Program-made: the position numbers and the translations under genes
In this document: positions 34,113 to 44,830 of the stretch, piece by piece
Position numbering within the stretch: the first letter of the stretch is position 1
Layout of the letters: the number at the start of each line of letters is the position of its first letter
The notes under the pieces: generated by a model
Seen by the model: the letters and a program-made list of their open reading frames with translations, nothing else
The model's database searches: none
Told to the model about the DNA's origin: nothing
Source: Adiantum capillus-veneris
Taxonomy: Eukaryota; Streptophyta; Polypodiopsida; Polypodiales; Pteridaceae
NCBI GenBank assembly: GCA_014529385.2
Contig: CM043959.1
Span: 86,337,529 to 86,401,528 of the forward strand
Direction of reading: 5' to 3'
Length of the DNA stretch: 64,000 bases

Positions 34113-34330
34113 ATGCAACGCAGAAGTCTACAATCCAATCCTTCACATCCTCCTTCCCTATAAACACTGGCCGACTATACGCCATCCCTTTGAAGTTGCT
34201 TCTCCCTTGCGTGAGTAATTCCACAAAGTTTGAAGTCTTGCACCTCAACCAAACCACCACTTTTCTTCCATGAAGCCCAAACTTCACAGCAAAACTTCTT
34301 CACCTGGGTGCACAACCGACAAATTTCCGC
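34113..34330 (-). pseudogene. Gypsy gag, N-terminal part
   Basis: Minus-strand frame reading WLRCKTSNFVELL, SNFKGMAYSRPVFIGKED and DWIVDFCVAFIR up to the hAT insertion, then continuing in frame at 26563. The N-terminus is uncertain: an ATG near 34275 is in another frame. Assignment to gag follows from position between primer site and capsid part. Confidence 0.55.
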
Positions 34331-34348
34331 TCCCTAGCGGGATCGCCA
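34331..34348 (-). other. Primer binding site of the Tat-like gypsy element
   Basis: On the minus strand TGGCGATCCCGCTAGGGA lies five bases after the 5' LTR. It resembles, with a few mismatches, the complement of a plant tRNA-Arg 3' end as I remember it. Confidence 0.6.
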
Positions 34349-34353
34349 AAGGA

Positions 34354-35559
34354 TGATGGAGCAAAAGATATCGTGCGCACACTCACACACCCAGACAACT
34401 CAACACAACACAAGGAATTTACTTGAATTCCTCACCTCACTCACTACCACTCAAAAGCTCCCTAAAAACTCTACCCACAAGCTCAATTCAAACTCCAAAC
34501 GCCTCGACCTACAAGCCCTTGCCTGCTCGCTACAAGGTGAGTCGAGGTGATCAACACTTGAAATCACACTTGATGGTGACCAAAATATACAAGAAAAACC
34601 ATAAAAAACCCAAAAACTCCAGCCACAAAAGGCCACTCTCAAACCATTGCAAAAACTTCACCAAACTCCACTCTGTTGGACTCTTTGGAGTAGCGCCAAT
34701 CCTAATGGCACCGATACAGGGTCACATAGTCTTGCAGAAAGCCGCACCTTCTTCCCTTAATTCCTTGCATACACACATCCATGGAAACCTCAGAACTACC
34801 ATAGACTCTCCCAAGTGCAAACTTGAAGAGAGAAAGCTCTCATTCACTCCTCCACACACTCGAAAACAGGACGCGAACGCAACGGGGCTGCACTAGACCA
34901 CCTGTAGGAACCCTGCTCCCTCCCACACATAGAGGGGTGAAAGTGTTGATATCCCTCTTTAAAAGTCCTCCATCAGCTGGAACACCCACGCCACTGTGAG
35001 TGATGTGGCAATTTGAAGCCATTTCACACATTTTTTGACCATTTTTGGCCCAGTTTTGACCGCTGGCGGGCCTTTTTCGCAGGAAAAACTCCAAACGGAC
35101 TCCAAAATTCACCAAATTTCGCACGGTTGATCCTCGATACCCAAAGCACATTTCCACATCCCCACATGCCATTTTTGACCACTTCTAGGGCGATGCACGT
35201 ATCACCACAGATTAGGCGCCGCAAATAGACAGTTACCGCATGTGTCAAACTTCTCGAGCGGGATGAGAGTACCCACACTTGTCACTTGCATTATTTACAT
35301 TCTAGAAAGCTCAAACACATTATCTAGAGCTAAAATAAGCCACCTAGAACCATATCCAAGGTCCCGATACCCTATCCAGGCATGTACGTATGCTCGACTG
35401 TCGACACGCAAACACGCATATTTACAATGTGCACACGTTGCACCTTTTTTCGAAATTGAAACCACTTTGCAAAGCTCCCAAATGCATGTATTTACATCTT
35501 TTTGTACATATGACCATGCATATAAACGCTACTTCGTACACGCCAAAAGCGGTCAATCA
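34354..35559 (-). repeat. 5' LTR of the Tat-like gypsy element
   Basis: 1206 bp partner of 12698-13903, with scattered substitutions. On the minus strand it starts TGATTGACC. ACGC at 35560-35563 completes the target duplication. Confidence 0.9.
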
Positions 35560-35563
35560 ACGC

Positions 35564-37099
35564 GCACACACAAAATAAAAGATTTAGGAAACTTTTTGTG
35601 TGTAAGCTATCAGCTACATGTGGTGTTTTTTGGCAACACACACATGCTATTTATTTTTTTGCCAGCAGACTAGAAAGAAGTGACATCCTAGATCTGTAGG
35701 CTCCCATTGCTCATAGGTTTCTCCTACACATATCACATGCCGGTTGAGGTCACTATTCCCGTAGGTGCGGGTTTTGTTGTAGGTGCTTTATGTGCATGAG
35801 TTGGCAGTAGGATGAGCATATTTTCTCCCATGTATGCATAAGTGGATCTTTGACAAGGTTTTTTGCTTGGACTTGAGCACTTCACAGGTGTTTGTGAGTA
35901 GGTGATAGGCTCTCATCTCGACAACTTCTTGTCTCAACAGGAGTTATCTCCGGTCCATTTTTTATGCCAAGTTTTGTTTGTTGTGCACTGAGGATTCTGC
36001 ACATAGTTTTCTCTCAGGTGTGAGAGTGGTATTGGCAGCAAGTTTACTCTTAGTTGGAGACTCTTTTGGTCTTGTGCAGATATGGCTAATATGTATGATC
36101 ATATGGAGATCTCTTCATGTGCAGATATGGCTGATATGTATGATCATATGGAGATCTCTTCATGAGCATTTTCATGAAAATTTGCATAGATTTTGCGCAT
36201 GTTTGAGTGCAATTTGATGCACATTTTTTTTTTAATGATTTTGAGCGGGCAGTTGCTGTTGTCTATTTTGGTTTGATAGCCATTTTACTGCTAGAACTCT
36301 AGCAATTTTTTCCCAACAATTTTATGTGCATGTTTTGATGCGATCCAGGTTGTGATTGCATGTTGCACTCAGGGCTTTTGTGCGATATTCTCTAAAGGTG
36401 GGAGATTAGTGCGTGTATGCCTTGATACTGCATTAGGTGAGCTTGGTGATTAGCTCACACATTTGCAGAGTTTTGCACAGTAGGTACAACTCATGTATCG
36501 ACATTGCGGGAGCTTTATGCTCATTGATTCCAATCGAGGGATTCTCGGATTGTTTGTCATTGTGTTTGGCATCGTGCTAAAGTGTTTCGACATTGTTTAT
36601 TTCCTCGTTTTTTGGTGAAAATTTTACTCCAATTACAGAGGCGACTCTGCTGATTTTTTGCTAGGTTTTTGCGCTTTGACAAGTGCTAGAGAGCTATTTT
36701 AGCTAAGTTTTGGCTTGTGCCCATGCAGATGGTCATTTTTTCTTGTGCTCTCATTGTGTATGGTCACTATTTATGCATGAATTGGCCCTTGGTTTTGGCA
36801 GAGGATTATTTACTTTATGTGATATTTGTGGTGGCAGGTGTTTGATCAACTGGTTTTCTTTTGCATTGTGTTGAGTGGTTATCTCTTGTGGACTGTACAT
36901 TTACACTTAGTATGGGCTCATCTATAGACTCATTTTATGCTCAAATATGGCATCTTGCAGTGACAGCTTGTCATTGGATACACACTTTGGTGTATCATGT
37001 AGATCTCAAAGGCACAAACATGTGGTTTGTTGGCATTGTGGCAGGCCAAGGCACATGAGGAGACGTTGTTTCAGGTGCTAGAGATAGCAAAGGATTCCA
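35564..37099 (+). other. Interior of the old copia element, no clear gene
   Basis: No domain is recognisable; translations in all frames are full of stops. It should correspond to gag. It contains a short tandem repeat at 36074-36163. Confidence 0.45.
36074..36163. repeat. Tandem repeat, 2 x 45 bp
   Basis: gtgcagatatggct-atatgtatgatcatatggagatctcttcat occurs twice head to tail with one difference. Confidence 0.92.
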
Positions 37100-37540
37100 T
37101 TGGGTGTCACTGAGAGTATGAGTATGGTAGACACTCCTACTTCCACAAGTTCAACAAGACATGCGTGGACTTTTTCTCATGATTGGCAACTAGGTAACAA
37201 TTCTTTACACCATGTTACTCCTCGCAAAGAGTGGTTCCACACGTTTTCTACTTTGAGACAGGATGGCCTTTGTGGTATGGGTGACATTCATTTTCACTTT
37301 GCGAGTGGGAGTATGCTTGTGCTCCATGATGTTTAGTATGTGCTTAATGCTCATAGGAGTTTGATCTCTATTGCACAGCTTAGAGATCATGGGTGTCATG
37401 TTCAATTGATTGATGAGTCTTACTTGATGAGGAGAGGTTTGCTTGTGATAGCACAAGGCCATCGTGGTGCTTGTTCAACTCTTTTCTACGTTCTTGGTTC
37501 CAAATATGCTATAGTCTCTGTGAGTTCATTGGAATGAAGA
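37100..37540 (+). pseudogene. Copia protease and pre-integrase remnant
   Basis: Reads HDWQLGNNSLHHVTPRKEWF, then HTFSTL, MGDIHFHFASGSMLVLHDV, a stop, YVLNAHRSLISIAQLRDHGC and LIDESYLMRRGLLVIAQGHR. This is the order of a copia protease (where the first motif is normally W-x-x-D-S-G-x-x-x-H) followed by the pre-integrase region. The catalytic DSG is lost. It identifies the split element as copia. Confidence 0.72.
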
Positions 37541-38504
37541 CGTTCGGAGTCTAATCGAGTACACTTTTGATGAGAAGAGTGACACTTTGCTTATTGTGCA
37601 TGTAGGGTCTAAGGACAGACATGTAGAGCAAGATAGCTCTTTGAGTGCACGACTAGAGTAGTCACCACTGGTGGTGATAGATTTCAATGCTTTACAAGGG
37701 AGCAATGCAATGAGTCACATGCGTGAGATGATGCAGTCTCAGTGACTTTGCATAAATGTACTGAGTGGGAGACGAGACATATGTATTTTGTAGATGAGCT
37801 CACTGTTGTGAAAGACGGGTCTGTAAATATACAATTAGAATGGCATTTCTCTAGTGAGAGACAACAGGTATTGTGAGAATTTGTGCGGATAGAGGTATAG
37901 CGGATGTGCTCCCTAGAGACACAGACAAACATTGACGACATAGAGTTCTTTGATGTGCTTATGCTAGATGCTAACATGGTTATGTGCTAGGACATGTAGA
38001 GCATGGTACAATGGATGCATGGATAGTCGTTGTGTTGAACAACCCTAATTTGTCACATCCATTTGTCTCCAGTCTTGATGGTGCAGGGATTGCACATAGT
38101 GTAGAGGTAATTGATAGGGACAAGTTAGTCGAGGTTGCACGGATTTTGTCAACATTCAGGATCCATTTGGGACACTCATGTATGACCTTTTGAGGTTGAG
38201 ACTCGAGATAGCAGCTACAGTGGGAGTATTCGCAATTGGCATCGTTAGTCATTTGATGACTCACACTAGCATGATACATTGTGGAACATTGTAGGTTATC
38301 AATGAATACTTGTAGGACTTGCATGCAGGCTCTAGTAGTGTTGTGATACTTTCTTGGTGTTAGAGTAGATACGGTTGCATGCACATCTATGGAGTGAGCT
38401 AGTGGGTGTAGGTTGAGAGAGTCTCTCACCTATATCTCTTTGTAAATACAAGCGGTTTAGCTAGTAGGATCCATTTATCGGCACATTCACCTTTAGTGGG
38501 AGAT
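37541..38504 (+). other. Decayed 3' interior of the old copia element
   Basis: No integrase, reverse transcriptase or RNase H motif is visible, so most of pol is deleted or eroded. It ends ctttagtgggagat, a weak polypurine tract. Confidence 0.4.
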
Positions 38505-38727
38505 TGTTGGGGCAAAGGCTCATGTGCCCACTTGGAGTTCGGCCACACACCATGTTCAACCGCCCACATTTGTACCCATACCTTATTATTTATGTACATA
38601 TGAATAAGGGGCTCAACCACTCTATTCACACAAAGTGAAGCTCCACCCATATCTCGTGTAAATCTCTTCCCTTCCACACTCTCACATGCTCTTCTCGCTT
38701 TTGCATCGTCGGGACCGATTAAAGCCA
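38505..38727 (+). repeat. 3' LTR of the old copia element
   Basis: Starts TGTTGGGGCAAAGGCTCATG and parallels 11635-11856, including atgaataagggg and atatctcgtgt. The last bases have diverged and the end is uncertain by several bases. Confidence 0.68.
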
Positions 38728-39147
38728 TAAACATTGTATTTGAACAATTTTGCTCCGTTTTATAATATATATTATATTCACGTGGCTTTTTGAAATGTAC
38801 ATTTTTGCTATATTCTATACTTGAGAAATTTAAATTGTATTTAATCGTCATTGCGTCCACTCTAGGTACGTATGCTCCAGGTATGTTTTCACAAGCAGCC
38901 ACACTCATTGGTGTGTCGTGAAATTATGATATACCGATAAGCACTACGCTCCAAGTGCGATGGAGACTGAGGGTGCAATCGCGAAGGAGGCTCCTTACCT
39001 TCCCCTTCTTTGCCCGCCCAACACCAGCCACGACATCGCCATCTATGCCACGTTTTGCACGGCTATCGGCCTATCCTTGCTACACACCGCTAGCTACTCT
39101 TCCACGAGTCACCCCAATCGGCTCCTCGCTTCGGGGCCCAGACTCCA
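38728..39147. other. Sequence before the En/Spm-type frame
   Basis: AT-rich to 38900, then GC-richer with an ATG at 38959 (METEGAIAKEAPYLP), which may be an N-terminal exon of the following gene in another phase. I cannot join it with confidence. Confidence 0.35.
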
Positions 39148-40044
39148 GTGGAGACACCTAACGTCCGTACCTCCATCGAGACGCCACTAGAGATCCCTGT
39201 CGAGACACCCAGGTTCATGCGTCATAGGCAAAATGGCCTGTCTTACTCGGTCGACATCAACGATAACAACATCTTGGATGACGAAGGCAAGAAGGTGATC
39301 TCGTGCATGCGTGATCTTTCCTCTCAGGTGTTTAGACACTACATACTAAACATCTGGAGTGAAGTGCCAAGTGAATTAAAAGACAGAGTCATCAGCATGC
39401 TGCATGACGAGTTTCCCGTGTCAAGTCAGGATGAACGCTTCAATGAAGACCTGATGAAGGTTCGAATGCGCGAATACTACAAGCACAAGCGTTTTGAAGT
39501 ATAAAAAGCAATTAAGCATGGGTGGAACAGACCAGATTGGCTGACCAAAGAAGATTTGAAGAATGCGAAGCGATCACCGCGCGAGAATCTTGACAGTGGG
39601 AACAACAAAAGGAGGTAGCCAAAGCGCGAGTAGAGGCAAGGAGCTCGCACCACTTGGGGAGCGGCGAATGGACATCATTTGAGGCCGATTTTGTAAGTGT
39701 TTTTACATTGCTAGTGGTAGTTACATCTATTTTTACTTTTTATTCTAACATAATGGATTCTTTTTATGTTTTGAACAGTGGTCGATGACAAGACGTGACC
39801 CCACACCGTATGAGCGCGAGTACGCAGGCAGAAAGGACTTAAATATCTTGATGGAAATTCTGAATTCTTGCGGAGGCATGGTTAGTATTTCACTTTACTC
39901 TTTTACATTTGTTGTATTTTAATGATAAACTAAGAAAATAGATTGTTTTGTAAATTATATGTTTATACTTACAGAAAGTCTTATTGTTTTCTTCTGCAGA
40001 ATCCGACAAATACGCCACTTGGACGCGGTGAGACGTTTGATTAG
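39148..40044 (+). pseudogene. Plant En/Spm-type (Ptta, Transposase_24-like) protein, pseudogene with introns
   Basis: The frame reads LSYSVDINDNNILDDEGKKV, FRHYILNIWSEVPSELKD and DEFP, then MREYYKHKRFEV and a TAA at 39502. Past the stop it continues HGWNRPDWLTKEDLK and, after a frameshift, VAKARVEARSSHHLGSGEW. GTAAGT at 39693 and AACAG at 39776-39778 mark an intron, and the next exon gives WSMTRRDPTPYEREYAG. A second intron (GTTAGT at 39881 to CAG at 39999) leads to a short last exon. The order fits the plant transposase family found with CACTA elements. Its role there is usually DNA binding at the ends. One stop and one frameshift make this copy a pseudogene. Confidence 0.65.
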
Positions 40045-41039
40045 ACGATTTCTTTCTAGCCGTAGCCAGATAGCATTAGTTTCTTTTTGTCATAGCATGT
40101 ATAATGAGATGACGTGTATATGTCTTTTTGTAACTATTGAAAAACCATGTATTTTCTCAATAATGACAATGGTGTTGTAACTATTACATTTGCAAAGCTT
40201 AACAATCAAGTGATTTTGCCTATGATGTGTACAATTGTCATTGATTTACTTTCGTCAATTTACTTTTGTCAGTTTTGTATGTTTTGTATCTTTATTCTGC
40301 AAACAATACTATGCATGATGGAGTTAATGGTTGTATTGTCTTGTGGGTGACTACTTTGGATGTATACCTTGCACTTTCTTTCAAAGGTGAATCTAGCCTT
40401 ATCTTGGATTCATTTAGGTTTATTCTATTATTGAAACGTGCTGCAAAGAAACGTGTCTTGTCCGTCGCACAACATGCTTGCATTGATTACAAGGACATAA
40501 GATCCTTGTTGAGAGAGGTGTTTCGGTTGGACGGCCCCACATCCTCGTCACTACTCATAATGAATATAAAAACCTTATAACCTGAACATAAATTTAATCT
40601 TCTATTGGTATCCTCCGTCTTTTATCTCACTCTCTCTCTTTGTTCACACTGTAAACTACCTCACATTCTCTAGTCATGTCTGATCCCTGCACACATCGGT
40701 CTAGAGGTGCATGGAGATTAGAACCAGTGGATTATAATCTCGTCTTTATTGATCAATGCCTATATTTGTGGGTACGAGAAATCTACACACCCACGTCTAC
40801 ATGACAGTGCATGTAGTGAACAAAACCCCTTTGCCTCTTCTCTAGCTGTAGCAATTCACAGCATCTTAACATCTCTTGATAGAAAATCCTTGTTTGAGGG
40901 ATTACTTAGCACATTACATGTTGGCCTCCAATCTGAGTATCATACCGTTGAAAGCTTTCCAACTTAAGGTCGCATCCCTAGAGAGGAAGAGAGGGATCAC
41001 CGTTCGTCTAACTCTAATTTTTTTCCGTAATCCCGAAGG
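40045..41039. other. CACTA interior without a recognised gene
   Basis: The part from about 40720 to 41010 recurs inverted at 63780-64000, which marks it as element sequence. No coding domain is seen. Confidence 0.5.
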
Positions 41040-41765
41040 TAGACTTCAATATAAAAACTAAATTCAAAATCTAATCTTAAATCTAACATAATTGAATATA
41101 TGGTGATTCTGAGCTAATTGAACATGGTTAATGGGTGAGTTAATAGGTGTCAGATTCTAATGGGAATATACATATTATTGTGTACCTAGTGTTTGCTCTT
41201 GGGACAAAGCCTTCATTGACATGCCCTAAAATCTAACCTAATTAATCTAATTTTAAATTTAACATAAATCTAAATCTTATCTAATCTTAAACTCAACATA
41301 AACCTAAATATAATCTAATTTTAAATCTAACCTCAATCTAAATGTAATCTAACTTAAATGCAAATCTAATCTAATCTTAAATCTAACATAAATCTAAATC
41401 TAATCTAATCTTAAACTCAACATAAACCTAAATTCAATCTAATCTTAAATCCTAAACCTAAATGTAATCTAACTTAGCTCATCTTAAATATTGCCCTAAT
41501 TTAAATCTAACGTAAATCTAAATCTAACATAATCTTAAACTCAACATAAACTTAAATCTAACCTAAACCTAAATGTAATCTAACCTAATTTTAGATCTAA
41601 TTCAAATCTTTAACTAATTTTAAGTCTAATTCAATTTTAAATTTAGTATAAATTTTAAATATAAATTAAATGCAATCTAATTTAACCTTAGATCTTCATC
41701 TAACCTAATTTTAAATTTAACCTAACCCTAAATCTTAAGATAACATTTCGTTTCATATTTTTTTA
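41040..41765. repeat. AT-rich degenerate array, TAAATCTAA type
   Basis: About 700 bases of irregular units such as taaatctaac, taatctaatct and aacctaaacctaaat. Some units resemble degenerate plant telomere repeats (CCCTAAA). A shorter inverted version flanks 63370-63480 and 63700-63790. Confidence 0.8.
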
Positions 41766-41779
41766 CTTTTTTTAACCTA

Positions 41780-41982
41780 TCTCTTTCTCTATTTGATTTC
41801 TCTCCTTACCTCTCTCTTTTCGTCTTCTCTCTCGCTCTCTCTCTTTGGTTTTTTTTTCTCTCTCTCTCTCTTCCTCTTTGTTTTCTTCTCTCTCTCTCTC
41901 TCTCTTCCTCTCTCAATGTGTGTGTATGCATTCTTTGTTTATGCATGTGTATGTATGTATGTGTTCTTTGTTTATGCATGTG

Positions 41983-42022
<40 letters not shown>

Positions 42023-42134
42023 GACACAATGTGTGTGTGTGTGTGAGAGAGTGAGAGAGAGAGAGAGAGAGAAAGAGGGAAAGGGAACAAGAGAGAGAGG
42101 AGAGGGAAGGAGCATACCTAGCTCTCCTTCCTCT

Positions 42135-42222
<88 letters not shown>
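41780..42222. repeat. Compound microsatellite (TC)n, (GT)n, (GA)n
   Basis: Alternating TC, TG and GA tracts with interspersed unique bases such as ttctttgtttatgcatg. The same order appears inverted at 62660-63125. Open frames across it are products of low complexity. Confidence 0.92.
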
Positions 42223-42223
<1 letters not shown>

Positions 42224-42289
42224 GGTTTACCTGTTTTGCTAGAGCATCTAAACTCAAATCTCAGTTTCGACACTCTCGGTTTATTTTTA

Positions 42290-42430
42290 CCTCTGTTGGC
42301 GTCGCTATGGGCATAGTGATGAGCGTCGCTATGCAACAAAGAAAATAATGACACCCATAGCGACGCCGTGGATTTTCACTTTTGAGCGTCGCACTGCGAG
42401 CATCGCTAATGTGAAGTACCTCTTGTAGTG
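42290..42430. repeat. CACTA subterminal repeats and terminal sequence
   Basis: GGCGTCGCTATGGGC, GAGCGTCGCTATG, TAGCGACGCC and GAGCGTCGC units lead to the terminus gtgaagtacctcttgtagtg. The inverted copy starts CACTACAAGAGGCTCTTCACA at 62420. Confidence 0.78.
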
Positions 42431-42987
42431 TGAAATGATACTAAAGGTTAATTTTAGAACCTTTCATACCTTCATCTTTGAGTGCAAGTGGTTTGTAAAT
42501 GTGTCTAGACGACATGAGAATGGCCTCTACATGGTGGACTCTAGCGTGCATCACACAGGGAGATATGACAAGTTAGTTTTATCGCGTAATTGTGAGTAGG
42601 TGAGTGATATGTATGTTTTTTATTCTTATTTGCTTGTAGCATTAGTTATACCAATGTTACTCACTTTGAGCTTCTATTTTATAGGTCATCTATATCCCAG
42701 CAATCCACGAACCAAAAATTTGGTTCGTAATTCCTGTAACACCACGGGGGAGAACCATTTTTTTCACCAATGAAGGGGAGACTATCTTCGACCCTCTTCC
42801 ACCTCCGACTTTGGATGAGGTGGAAACAGAGGAGAGGGAGGTTGATGAATCAAGTCCAGCGGCAGCAAGTCTTAGCCATGATGATTGTCATGATAATGAA
42901 GATAATGAGATGCAGGATGCAAACTCGAAGATGATGAAGGCAATGCATCCACAAACGAATACTCCGTTTCTCTCTTTATTGATTTAG
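42431..42987 (+). pseudogene. CACTA TNP2 transposase C-terminal domain (DUF4216-like) remnant
   Basis: The first exon part reads ILKVNFRTFHTFIFECKWF, then NGLYMVDSSVHHTGRYDK and NCE followed by TAG at 42597. GTGAGT at 42600 opens an intron that ends at TTTTATAG before GTCATCTATATCCC. The next exon gives VIYIPAIHEPKIWFVIPVTP and then an acidic tail to the stop at 42985. This pattern (KCKWF, later QVFYV-D, W-VV) is the DUF4216 region at the C-terminus of plant TNP2. Just before the splice site CAG (Gln) has probably become TAG. The gene is cut on its left by the CACTA end at 42430, which suggests one CACTA element inserted in another. Confidence 0.68.
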
Positions 42988-43334
<347 letters not shown>

Positions 43335-43410
43335 TTCTTTTTTAGATTTGAAAATTTTATACAATATTCTTTAATGTTTATTGAGAGGAGGGAAACACCA
43401 AAATTTGAGA

Positions 43411-43435
43411 GGGGGGGGGGGGGGGGGGGGGGGGG
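43411..43435. repeat. Homopolymer of 25 G
   Basis: An unbroken run of 25 G, rare in plant DNA and capable of G-quadruplex formation. Its length may be an assembly artefact. Confidence 0.85.
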
Positions 43436-44528
43436 AACACAAAAAAACCCCTCCGCTCTCCTCTCTCTTCTTTCTCTACCCTGAATTTGCACCTTCTCTC
43501 TACAAAACACGGTAAAACAATGTGGTAAACACTTGGAGATTTTCATAGTAAGAGAGAGAGAGTCAACACGACGTTGCGTAGTTCCGTACTCAGAGGTATT
43601 GGCCCTAAAGGTTGGCGTCCCTTTTGGTTTTTCATTAATCATTTCAAAGTACAATTCTCGAGGGATCTTTGCTCTCAGACTCTGCGTCTAGATGCTTTGT
43701 AGAGTGAGGCCCCAAGGGTTCTATTTATTCTTACAAGAGATGCCTCAAAAGCAATTAGTTCAAAAGCAGTCAATCCCAAAAGCATCCGGTCCAAAAACTG
43801 TCGTAAAAAGCATTCAGTGTAAATCGTGGAAATTTGTACAGCATGCCACGTGGCACAATCAATGCAAAGCGCGAAAATTCGTACTGCTGCACGTCCGCAT
43901 GCCAATGCAATTTCCGCTTGTCGGTACAATTTTGCCACATCATTAGCTGGTTCGTCCGGGCAATATTGCCACGTCATCATTTTGTGACATGGGGTCTCAT
44001 AAGTTGGTAGGAACTTCTTTTAAAATTACCCCACTCAGCGAGGATTGGTAAGTTGGTAATATTTTTTCTATTGCTTCTTCTTAGGTTTTAGGCTTCTGGG
44101 CCAGGATTTTCAAGTTGGCTTAGGTCTTTAGTGTCTTGACACATCCATAGTGCCTTGTTTCATATGAGTGAGTCGGGGTTCAAGAGGTGGACTCCAGGTA
44201 TTTTTAGAAGCTGGTCGTTGGTGTCGAGGATTATCCTTAGCCACAAGATCTTGGATTGTGTTAGGTGCTCTCGCATAGTGCGTGCTTGCTTTGAAAGGCA
44301 AGTCTCTTGGAGTTGAGAAAGGTAATCCGATTGTGTATCGCTTACACTGATCCTCCAAGAATAGATTTTTAAAGAAGGAAACCGGAAGATAGATGTTCCA
44401 AAATTTCCTTATTATCTTTGATGGTTTTGGTGGCTATTATCTTCGAGTTATCCCATTTTGCTAGAAGTCGTACTTCGAATAAAGATGTTAGGTAAATTTG
44501 AGGAAAATGTTTCTTGAAGGCTTGCCAT
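43436..44528. other. Unassigned region with promoter-like features on the minus strand
   Basis: On the minus strand, TGATGACGTGGCA and TGATGTGGC (about 43940-43985) precede aataaatagaaccc (about 43722-43735) by some 200 bases. This is a plausible plant promoter layout, though nothing proves it. A minus-strand frame at 44128-44358 (QCKRYTIGLPFSTPRDLPF) could be coding but I do not recognise it. The sequence continues at 49707 on the other side of the copia insertion. Confidence 0.35.
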
Positions 44529-44755
44529 TGTTAGAATTAGGGTTGCAGAGAAACGCACACATCTTGGAGAAGACGAAGGAAGCTCAATGCACACAATAGA
44601 GAGTGTGTTACTCAGTGTCCAATGGAAAGATAGATAGCCCTAGAGTGATGGACGTATATACAATGCTCGGGGGAAAAAACCTCCTAAAGAGGTAAAAAAT
44701 GCCCCGGCGGTCCTAGTGTGTTCACACACATCACTACCACATGTATATGGTAACA
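44529..44755 (-). repeat. 3' LTR of the copia element
   Basis: 227 bp, edges TGTTAGAATT and GGTAACA on the plus strand. Pairs with 49476-49706 with scattered differences, and with the LTR at 61832-62058 in the opposite orientation. Confidence 0.9.
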
Positions 44756-44768
44756 AATCCCCCCTGGA
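44756..44768 (-). other. Polypurine tract of the copia element
   Basis: On the minus strand CTCCAGGGGGGATT directly precedes the 3' LTR. Confidence 0.75.
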
Positions 44769-44830
44769 GTGATGCGGTGAACAAGAGCTGGCACATGAGT
44801 AAAGGGAAGTGCCATGCCCTGAGGACATGA

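Larger units (their letters stand above)
12698..35559 (-). mobile_element. Tat-like Ty3/gypsy element on the minus strand, with two nested insertions
   Basis: Two 1206 bp LTRs (12698-13903 and 34354-35559) bound an interior that reads on the minus strand in the order primer site, gag, zinc knuckle, protease, reverse transcriptase, RNase H, a second RNase H and integrase. The sequence acgc occurs on both outer edges (12694-12697 and 35560-35563), a 4 bp target duplication. Without the nested elements at 15362-23047 and 26571-34105 it would be about 7.6 kb, a normal size. The second RNase H (archaeal-type, SNNEVEY motif) after the first is a Tat-clade trait. Frameshifts, stops and a changed integrase residue make it inactive. 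Confidence 0.88.
11635..38727 (+). mobile_element. Old copia element, split by the gypsy insertion
   Basis: LTR-like repeats at 11635-11856 and 38505-38727 share about four fifths of their bases by eye and start TGTTGGGG. The left one is followed by a tRNA-Met-type primer site and the right one preceded by agtgggagat. Removing the gypsy insertion at 12698-35559 leaves an element of about 4.2 kb whose right half still shows a copia protease motif. The right LTR end and target duplication are eroded. Pairing of these two LTRs is inferred from similarity and from the 4 bp duplication around the gypsy element. Confidence 0.7.
38728..42430 (+). mobile_element. CACTA-like element, right end; left end not found
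   Basis: The right terminus ends CTCTTGTAGTG at 42430, the inverted form of CACTACAAGAG, the hallmark end of CACTA transposons. Inside lie subterminal GCGTCGC repeats, compound microsatellites, an AT-rich array and, further left, a plant En/Spm-type frame with introns. The block 40720-42430 is repeated inverted at 62420-64000. I cannot place the left terminus; 38728 is only the edge of the preceding copia element. Confidence 0.65.

Noticed and set aside
38941..38955. CACTACGCTCC as the left terminus of the first CACTA-like element
   Set aside because: Only the first six bases fit the terminus; no subterminal GCGACGC repeats follow.
43690..43990. Endogenous pararetrovirus promoter
   Set aside because: TGACG boxes and a TATA-like box are suggestive, but no viral coding domain could be shown, so it is left only as a low-interest observation.
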